Part shown: piece by piece, positions 29,967 to 35,586 of the stretch
Layout of the letters: the number at the start of each line of letters is the position of its first letter
Numbering within the stretch: position 1 is the first letter of the stretch
Assembly (NCBI RefSeq): GCF_900091655.1
Contig: NZ_LT594621.1
Coordinates: forward strand, 4,089,204-4,124,789
Length of the DNA: 35,586 bases
Source: Culturomica massiliensis
GTDB taxonomy: Bacteria > Bacteroidota > Bacteroidia > Bacteroidales > Marinifilaceae
Direction: 5' to 3'
Notes under the pieces: generated by a model
The model's database searches: none
Seen by the model: the letters and a program-made list of their open reading frames with translations, nothing else
Told to the model about the DNA's origin: nothing
Position numbers and translations under genes: made by a program

Positions 29967-32768
29967 ATGAAACTGATGAAATTGTTTTCAATCCTTGTGA
30001 TGACAGGGATACTGAATGTGGTGTGTCTGTTGGCGATGGGACAGGAGGGGAACGGAGTGTTACGTGGTCGTATCAGTGATGAAACGAAACAAACCCTTCC
30101 CGGAGCGACGATTTATATCGATGAATTGAAAAATGGAGTGGTGAGTGATGTAAATGGTTTCTATATTTTTTCAAAAATTCCGGTCGGGAAATATCATCTG
30201 ACGGTAAGTTATGTCGGATATGAAACCGTGACACTGGAAATAAGTGTAAAAGCCGGGCAAACCATTGAAAAGGATGTGGTATTGAAAGGAGATCGCCAGC
30301 AATTGGAGGAAGTAGAAGTTGGAGGTACCTTTCAGGGATATCAACGGGCTGTGAATTATCAGAAAAGCAGTCAGAATTTACGGAATGTCGTATCTGCCGA
30401 TCAGGTAGGACGTTTCCCGGATGCGAATATCGGAGATGCCATGAAACGTATTTCAGGTATTAATGTGCAGTATGATCAGGGAGAAGCACGTTTTGGCCAG
30501 ATTCGCGGTACATCTCCGGATTTCAGTTCTGTGACGGTAAACGGTAACCGTTTGCCTTCCGCTGAGGGAGATATCCGGAATGTACAGCTGGACCTGATTC
30601 CTGCCGATATGATTCAAACCATTGTAGTGAATAAAGTGGTGACGGCGGATATGGATGCCGATGCAATTGGTGGTTCGGTGAATTTGGTGACTAAAAGTGC
30701 ACCGGCAAAGCGGATATTGAATGCCAGTGTCGGTACCGGTTGGAATTTTATTTCTGAACGGATGCAGGTAAATGCAGCATTGACTTATGGAGATAATTTT
30801 TGGAATAATAAATTGGGGATGATTCTTTCCGCTTCTTATCAGAATAGTCCGATCGGTTCGGACAATATAGAGTTTGTCTGGAAAGAGGACGATGGGAATG
30901 TATACCTGGAAGAATCACAGGTACGTCAATATTTCGTACAACGGGAACGTCAGAGTTATTCGGCTTCATTGGGATATCGGTTTAATCTGAATCATCGTAT
31001 CGATTTTAAAGGTATATACAATCGGCGGAAGGATTGGGAAAACCGTTTTCGCCAGTCAATAAAAGATATCAATGAAGAAGGATTGGCCAAGAAAGTCGTG
31101 TTTCAGACCAAAGGCGGTACTCCCGATAATAAAAATGCCCGTTTGGAACTGCAACAGACGATGGACTTCGCTTTGAATGGAGAACATCTGTTCAGAACAA
31201 CTTTGTTGAACTGGAATGTATCTTACGCTCAAGCATCGGAAAAGCGTCCGAATGAACGTTATATGGGGTATGTGAAAGAAAAGGTGCAATTTACTCCGGA
31301 TTTATCCGATTTACGCAAGCCGTATATGGTAGCGAAGAATGAGGCAGATATGCTATTGGGAGCTGCCGCCGGTTATGAATTGGATGAGTTGACGGAGCAA
31401 CAGGAAGATATCAGGGAAACGGATTTTAAAGGGAGTTTGAATTTAAATGTGCCGGTGCGGATCGGCTATGAGACCGGAAACTTGAAATTCGGAGCCAAAG
31501 TGGTGGCTAAAAGCAAAAAGCGGGATTTGGAATTTTATGAATATGAATCACTGAATGAGGATTTTGACCAGGAAAGTTTCAGGCATTTGAAAGATCAGAC
31601 ACGTTCGGATTTTTATGCAGGTAATTATCGGGCCGGAAATTTTGTGACGAAACAATATCTGGGACATTTGGATTTAAATAACGCTTCATTGTTTGAGAAA
31701 AAAGAAGTGCCGGATGAGTTGGGAGGAATCTTTAAGGCTAAGGAAACCGTGTCTTCGGGATTCGTTCGCTATGATCAGGATATTACCCGGAGATTAAATG
31801 CAACGGTAGGAATACGTTTGGAGAATACCCATTTGAAATACCGTGGTAAAAAATTAGAGATTCCGGCCAAGGGGGAAGGCGGTGATCCGACGCTGACGGA
31901 TACGCCCGAGATAACGGATAGCTATCTGAATGTATTGCCTTCAGTGTTATTGAAATATGATGCAACGAAATCATTGATATTCCGGTTGTCTTATACCAAT
32001 ACGATCGCTCGCCCGAAATATTATGATTTAGTGCCGCATGTGAGCATTAGCCGTAAGGATGATGAAGTATCCTTGGGAAATCCGGAATTGAAAGCAACTT
32101 TGTCTCATAATGTCGATTTCAGTGCGGAATATTTCTTCCCGACTTTCGGCATGGTTTCTGCCGGCGTATATTACAAGCGTATTAATGATTTTATTGTAGA
32201 TCAACGTTGGATTGATGCAGATTACGAAGGAACACAGTACGGAAAGGTTATCAAACCGGTAAATGCCGGGAAAGCAGATCTGATCGGGGTCGAATTTTCC
32301 TGGCAACGTGATTTCGGATTTATAGCACCTGCATTACGTTATTTCGGGTTGTACGCAAATTATACCTATACTCATTCAAAAATTACGGATTTCAGGTTGG
32401 AACGGGAAGACAGCGAGGGGAATAAGCTTGAAAATGAAGATTTACCCTTGGCTGGATCGCCCGAACATATTGCCAACGTATCGCTTTATTTTGAACGTAA
32501 AGGATTGAATGTGCGCTTGTCTTATAATTTTGCCAGTGATTTTATCGATGAGTTTGGAGGGAATCCTTTTGAAGACCGCTACTATGATAAGGTGAATTAT
32601 TTGGATTTGAATACCAGTTATACTTTTGCAAAACATTATACCGTATTTGCAGAAGCCAATAATTTACTGAACCAACCGTTGCGTTATTACCAGGGGCGTA
32701 AAGACCTGACAGCTCAGGCGGAATATTATGGCGTGAAATTGAATGTAGGATTTAAAGTAAACTTTTAA
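29967..32768 (+). CDS. TonB-dependent receptor
   Basis: The protein has 933 aa. A signal peptide (about 1-26) is followed by a CarboxypepD_reg-like domain (about 30-110; LPGATIYIDELKNGVVSDVN, GFYIFSKIPVGKYHLTVSYV). The plug (about 125-245) contains RFPDANIGDAMKRISGINVQ, QIRGTSPDFSSVTVNGNRLP and ADMDADAIGGSVNLVTKSAP. The 22-strand barrel type C-terminus ends YYGVKLNVGFKVNF with the final Phe of outer-membrane barrels. The plug pattern is that of the TonB receptor class found also in Caulobacter and Xanthomonas (TIGR01782), not the SusC class, and no SusD lies beside it. The phosphatase 10 nt downstream suggests a phosphorylated ligand. Confidence 0.95.
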   Translation: MKLMKLFSILVMTGILNVVCLLAMGQEGNGVLRGRISDETKQTLPGATIYIDELKNGVVSDVNGFYIFSKIPVGKYHLTVSYVGYETVTLEISVKAGQTIEKDVVLKGDRQQLEEVEVGGTFQGYQRAVNYQKSSQNLRNVVSADQVGRFPDANIGDAMKRISGINVQYDQGEARFGQIRGTSPDFSSVTVNGNRLPSAEGDIRNVQLDLIPADMIQTIVVNKVVTADMDADAIGGSVNLVTKSAPAKRILNASVGTGWNFISERMQVNAALTYGDNFWNNKLGMILSASYQNSPIGSDNIEFVWKEDDGNVYLEESQVRQYFVQRERQSYSASLGYRFNLNHRIDFKGIYNRRKDWENRFRQSIKDINEEGLAKKVVFQTKGGTPDNKNARLELQQTMDFALNGEHLFRTTLLNWNVSYAQASEKRPNERYMGYVKEKVQFTPDLSDLRKPYMVAKNEADMLLGAAAGYELDELTEQQEDIRETDFKGSLNLNVPVRIGYETGNLKFGAKVVAKSKKRDLEFYEYESLNEDFDQESFRHLKDQTRSDFYAGNYRAGNFVTKQYLGHLDLNNASLFEKKEVPDELGGIFKAKETVSSGFVRYDQDITRRLNATVGIRLENTHLKYRGKKLEIPAKGEGGDPTLTDTPEITDSYLNVLPSVLLKYDATKSLIFRLSYTNTIARPKYYDLVPHVSISRKDDEVSLGNPELKATLSHNVDFSAEYFFPTFGMVSAGVYYKRINDFIVDQRWIDADYEGTQYGKVIKPVNAGKADLIGVEFSWQRDFGFIAPALRYFGLYANYTYTHSKITDFRLEREDSEGNKLENEDLPLAGSPEHIANVSLYFERKGLNVRLSYNFASDFIDEFGGNPFEDRYYDKVNYLDLNTSYTFAKHYTVFAEANNLLNQPLRYYQGRKDLTAQAEYYGVKLNVGFKVNF

Positions 32769-32778
32769 ATAGAAAAAA

Positions 32779-33726
32779 ATGAAGATTATAAAATGGAGTG
32801 TTCTATCGGTTGTGTTAACCGTATGGAGTGTGTTGGCGTCGGCGCAGATAGGGCACCTGGAAAAAGAGTTGGACGGACGTTTTAATTTTTATGTGGTGAA
32901 CGATATGGGACGTAACGGATATTACGATCAAAAACCGATTGCAGAGAAAATGGGAGAGTTGGCAGAGGTAATTGGACCTGAATTTGTTGCTGCTGTAGGT
33001 GATGTGCATCATTTTGAGGGAGTTGTGAGTGTAAATGATCCGTTGTGGATGACTAATTATGAATTGATTTATTCACATCCGGAGTTGATGTTGTACTGGT
33101 TTCCGGTGTTGGGAAATCACGAATATAACGGGAATACCCAGGCCGTACTCGATTATGCTAAAATCAGTCGTCGCTGGTGTATGGAAGGCCGTTATTATAC
33201 GAAAGAGTTTACAGTAGATAAGGCAGGAACAACAATTCGTTTGGTGTTTGTCGATACGGCTCCGATGATTGATAAATACCGGAACAATAAAGAAGAGTAT
33301 CCGGATGCCGGAAAACAGGATATGAACAGGCAATTCGAATGGATTGATTCAGTGTTGACTGTAAATAAGTCAACATGGACGATTGTACTGGGACACCATC
33401 CGGTGTATGCAGAAACCGGTAAAGCGGAAGGAGAGCGGTTGGATATGCAGGCACGTTTGAATCCGATATTGAAAAAACACAAAGTTGATATGTATGTGTG
33501 TGGACATATCCATAATTTTCAGCATATTCGGCGGGAAGATTCCCCGGTGGATTATATTGTGAATACAGCGGGGGCTTTAAGCCGCAAAGTAAAAGCCATA
33601 GAAGGTACTCAATTTTGCAGCGGTGCTACCGGATTTTCGGTATGTTCGGCATCGGATCAGGACCTGCGCCTGTATATGCTGGATAAGGATGGAAATGTAC
33701 TTTATGTTGTAGAACGGAAAAAGTAA
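32779..33726 (+). CDS. Exported metallophosphatase, tartrate-resistant acid phosphatase-like
   Basis: The protein has 315 aa, with a signal peptide ending near LASAQ (residue 23). The five metal motifs of purple acid phosphatases are in order: VNDMGRNG (Asp42), GDVHHFEG (Asp75), LGNHEYNGN (Asn113), LGHHPVY (His206) and CGHIHNFQH (His243, His245). The usual GDxxY has His78 in place of the iron-binding Tyr, so it should not show the purple charge-transfer band, though a two-metal centre is still possible. It would hydrolyse phosphate esters in the periplasm. It is the third gene of the unit with the receptor (10-nt gap). A strong terminator follows. Confidence 0.92.
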   Translation: MKIIKWSVLSVVLTVWSVLASAQIGHLEKELDGRFNFYVVNDMGRNGYYDQKPIAEKMGELAEVIGPEFVAAVGDVHHFEGVVSVNDPLWMTNYELIYSHPELMLYWFPVLGNHEYNGNTQAVLDYAKISRRWCMEGRYYTKEFTVDKAGTTIRLVFVDTAPMIDKYRNNKEEYPDAGKQDMNRQFEWIDSVLTVNKSTWTIVLGHHPVYAETGKAEGERLDMQARLNPILKKHKVDMYVCGHIHNFQHIRREDSPVDYIVNTAGALSRKVKAIEGTQFCSGATGFSVCSASDQDLRLYMLDKDGNVLYVVERKK

Positions 33727-33760
33727 AATCAGATATTGTATTTGTGAATAGCGTCGGAAG

Positions 33761-33797
33761 GGCTACCGGATTTTCGGTAGCCTCTTTTATTTTTTTG
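33761..33797 (+). terminator. Intrinsic terminator after the phosphatase gene
   Basis: GGCTACCG-GATTTT-CGGTAGCC (33761-33782) is followed by TCTTTTATTTTTTT. It closes the 29389-33726 unit 34 nt after the last stop. Confidence 0.92.
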
Positions 33798-33857
33798 TAA
33801 CAGGGTAAAAGTATACCAGAGATTTTTTATCTTTACAAACAGTAGAAGATTCCTGTT

Positions 33858-34328
33858 ATGAGCGATTTGAGAATACGTAAAGCAACAATTGTGGACATTC
33901 CCGTTATTGCGGCTCTTTTTCAGACTACCTTGAAAAAAGTCAATATTCGGGATTATACGCCGGAACAAATAGAGGCATGGGGGCAGAAAGCAAATGAAAA
34001 CCGTTGGCGGGAATTGTTTGCGGGTGACTTAGTGTTTATGATGGCGGAAAAAGACGGAGAGCTTGCAGGTTTTACTTCGGTAAATGCAAATGGATATATA
34101 CATTCTATGTTTGTGGATTACCGGCAACAGCGCCGAGGGGTTGCAACTTTACTGTTACATGAAGCAGAGTTTCTGGCAAAATGTAAAGGTGCTGAAAAGT
34201 TGACATCGGAAGTCAGTATTACAGCCCGTCCTTTTTTTGAAAAGCATGGATTTGATGTGGTCCGGGAAAATGTGGTGAATATCGGAGGGGTTGTAATGAC
34301 CAATTATTCGATGGAGAAACTTCTTTAA
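33858..34328 (+). CDS. GNAT family N-acetyltransferase
   Basis: The protein has 156 aa. It starts DLRIRKATIVDIPVIAALFQ, with the typical first strand and helix. The acetyl-CoA loop is QQRRGVATLLLHEAE (motif QxxGxA), followed by LTSEVSITARPFFEKHGFDV. The substrate is unknown; small-molecule or protein N-acetylation is possible. It is followed 15 nt later by another acetyltransferase on the same strand. A TATCTTTA element at 33828-33835 may be its -7. Confidence 0.93.
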   Translation: MSDLRIRKATIVDIPVIAALFQTTLKKVNIRDYTPEQIEAWGQKANENRWRELFAGDLVFMMAEKDGELAGFTSVNANGYIHSMFVDYRQQRRGVATLLLHEAEFLAKCKGAEKLTSEVSITARPFFEKHGFDVVRENVVNIGGVVMTNYSMEKLL

Positions 34329-34343
34329 AGGAGAGATTTTTAT

Positions 34344-34895
34344 ATGGATTATTTAGCAGATAGGAAAATTTGTTCGAAAAATATGGCAGATTTGGCATGT
34401 TGTGATGTGAAAATCAGGAAAACGCAGAAAACGGATATGGAGTCGGTTATGAAACTTTATGACCGGTCAAGAGTATTTATGCGGCAAACCGGAAATGTCA
34501 GCCAATGGATTAATGGGTATCCGTCAGAGGAAGTGGTGGAAAAAGATATTGTACAAGGAAACAGTTATGTTTGTGTGGAAGGCAACAACCATATTGTCGG
34601 CGTATTTTGTTTTTTCCGGGGAATAGAGCCGAATTATGCAAAAATAGAGGAAGGAGAATGGTTGAACGATAAACCCTACGGAGTAATTCACCGTTTGAGT
34701 TCTTCCGGACAGAGGAAAGGAATTGCAGATATATGTATCCGGTGGTGTTTACAGCAATGTCCTAATGTTCGCGTCGATACGCACCAGGATAATCGGATCA
34801 TGCAAAAGATATTGGAAAAAAACGGTTTCCAGAGATGCGGAATTATATATGTGGAAGATGGTTCGCCGCGTATTGCCTTTCAAAAGTGTGTTTGA
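34344..34895 (+). CDS. GNAT family N-acetyltransferase (second)
   Basis: The protein has 183 aa. VKIRKTQKTDMESVMKLYDR begins the fold near residue 23. Acetyl-CoA loop SSGQRKGIADICIRWC and VDTHQDNRIMQKILEKNGFQ follow. The ATG at 34344 is preceded by AAGGAGA, a fair Shine-Dalgarno 10 nt off; Met14 at 34383 is an alternative that would remove a Cys-containing N-terminal extension. The family pattern is clear but the substrate is not. It shares little with the neighbour beyond the fold, so it is not a fresh duplicate. Confidence 0.92.
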   Translation: MDYLADRKICSKNMADLACCDVKIRKTQKTDMESVMKLYDRSRVFMRQTGNVSQWINGYPSEEVVEKDIVQGNSYVCVEGNNHIVGVFCFFRGIEPNYAKIEEGEWLNDKPYGVIHRLSSSGQRKGIADICIRWCLQQCPNVRVDTHQDNRIMQKILEKNGFQRCGIIYVEDGSPRIAFQKCV

Positions 34896-34944
34896 TAATT
34901 AAACTATTGAAAATAACCGGGCAAAATAGATAAATTTATAAGCG

Positions 34945-35235
34945 ATGAAGAGTTGTTTGGATGAAAAAGAACGGATACTGTCCTGGAAACAGAAGAATGA
35001 AGAGCGGATAATCCGAAATGCCAAAAGTAAGGTATACAAATGGGCGATTTTTATCCTGGCTTTCACCTTATTTGGACTGGTAATATGTGTTTTTGTTATA
35101 GGGATCGATCATGCCCTTGAAACCATGATCCCTGCCGTGATGATGAATTTGGTTTGCCTGACTGGAATGTGGTATGCCCAGAACAGGTATGCCAGAAGAA
35201 TATTGGAGAGAAGAGAAAATGAAAAAACGAAGTAA
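34945..35235 (+). CDS. Small membrane protein with two transmembrane segments
   Basis: The protein has 96 aa. A charged N-terminal helix (KERILSWKQKNEERIIRNAK) leads to two hydrophobic segments, about residues 32-52 (WAIFILAFTLFGLVICVFVI) and 58-77 (LETMIPAVMMNLVCLTGMWY), and a basic tail RRILERRENEKTK. Both ends should be cytoplasmic. No family is recognised. It lies 49 nt after the second acetyltransferase and may be co-transcribed. Confidence 0.75.
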   Translation: MKSCLDEKERILSWKQKNEERIIRNAKSKVYKWAIFILAFTLFGLVICVFVIGIDHALETMIPAVMMNLVCLTGMWYAQNRYARRILERRENEKTK

Positions 35236-35346
35236 TACCGGTGAAAGCAGACTAACGATTGAACACAATGTCGTAAAATCATATTCGTATTGCGGAAAGA
35301 TTTTTGCTTTCTTTTTTTGCCTTCGAAATTGTCCCTTTGAAATTGT

Positions 35347-35381
35347 CCGGCATCAGCTTTAACTGCCGGTCCTTGTTTTTC
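35347..35381 (+). terminator. Intrinsic terminator after the acetyltransferase/membrane protein genes
   Basis: CCGGCA (35347-35352) and TGCCGG (35364-35369) enclose 11 nt and are followed by TCCTTGTTTTTC. A weaker GGAAAG/CTTTC hairpin with seven T lies upstream (35295-35318). Between them is a direct repeat GAAATTGTCC (35325-35334 and 35339-35348). Confidence 0.7.
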
Positions 35382-35466
35382 TGTTCAAAAAGTCTTTTTG
35401 TATTTATGTGAATTTCAGTATATTGAAAAAAAGTTTTCATTTTTCCATAAAAAATTGATTAAAAAA

Positions 35467-35499
35467 TTTGGAAATGGTTTATATATTGCGTTATCTTTG
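35467..35499 (+). promoter_or_regulatory. Strong promoter with A/T-rich upstream element, probably of an rRNA operon
   Basis: TTTG (35467-35470), a 21-nt spacer and TATCTTTG (35492-35499) match the consensus. The 60 nt before it are A/T tracts like an UP element. The remaining leader (35506-35586), with no start codon in a usable frame and a TTGAAAAAAGTTTTGAAAAAAA tract near its end, looks like an rRNA operon leader, but no rRNA lies in the window. Confidence 0.55.
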
Positions 35500-35586
35500 C
35501 ACCCGCTTTCCGAGAGATAGAGGTTATGGCAGCGGGGTAATCGGGGAGTCAGTTCTTGAAAAAAGTTTTGAAAAAAAAGAGCGGTC

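Noticed and set aside
33858..34895. Acetyltransferase pair as toxin of a toxin-antitoxin system
   Set aside because: No small DNA-binding (RHH) partner gene lies upstream of either, and both have ordinary GNAT lengths.

Overview
The window is chromosomal DNA of a Bacteroidota, most likely order Bacteroidales. Several features support this: promoters of the phylum-specific TTTG/TAnnTTTG type, TonB-dependent receptors, GLPGLI proteins, Bacteroidales-type EF-Tu and RpoBC sequences, and the gene order rpsU-xer-hpf-tuf-tRNA-Trp-secE-nusG-rplKAJL-rpoBC. A family such as Odoribacteraceae is possible but cannot be proved from the sequence alone.

Layout. (1) 1-6042, plus strand: the tail of one GLPGLI protein, a 58-residue exported peptide gene, three complete tandem GLPGLI genes, and a TonB-dependent-receptor-like protein 4 nt after the last of them. 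The 3' halves of the GLPGLI genes are almost identical in DNA. Two of the genes carry duplicated promoters with a conserved inverted repeat. (2) 6191-8745, minus strand: a bidirectional terminator, RNase Y, a probable 6S RNA, zapA and a small coiled-coil gene. (3) 8748-10898: an M23 peptidase and a TPR protein, separated by a long inverted repeat built from 7-base units. (4) 10947-25598: the information-processing cluster, from a consensus promoter and structured leader before rpsU through xer, hpf, tuf, tRNA-Trp, secE, nusG, rplKAJL, rpoB and rpoC to an intrinsic terminator. (5) 25631-29276: a DUF3467 gene, fbp, a possible new small RNA, a Cof-type HAD phosphatase and an iron-containing alcohol dehydrogenase. 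(6) 29389-33797: a three-gene unit encoding an unknown exported protein, a TonB-dependent receptor and a periplasmic acid-phosphatase-like enzyme, probably for uptake of a phosphorylated substrate. (7) 33858-35381: two GNAT acetyltransferases and a small membrane protein. (8) 35467-35586: a strong promoter and leader reading out of the window, probably of an rRNA operon.

Points that stand out. Two genes for ribosome factors in one cluster (rpsU and hpf) carry near-perfect Shine-Dalgarno sequences, which is unusual in this phylum. The rpsU leader folds into consecutive hairpins. A dispersed family of 7-base repeats forms hairpins in several intergenic gaps (after tuf, between rpoB and rpoC, around tRNA-Trp). 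A promoter-to-terminator unit of about 120 nt with nested stems lies between fbp and the HAD gene. The purple-acid-phosphatase-like enzyme has His where the family has its metal-binding Tyr. No CRISPR array, insertion sequence, prophage or known defence system was seen.
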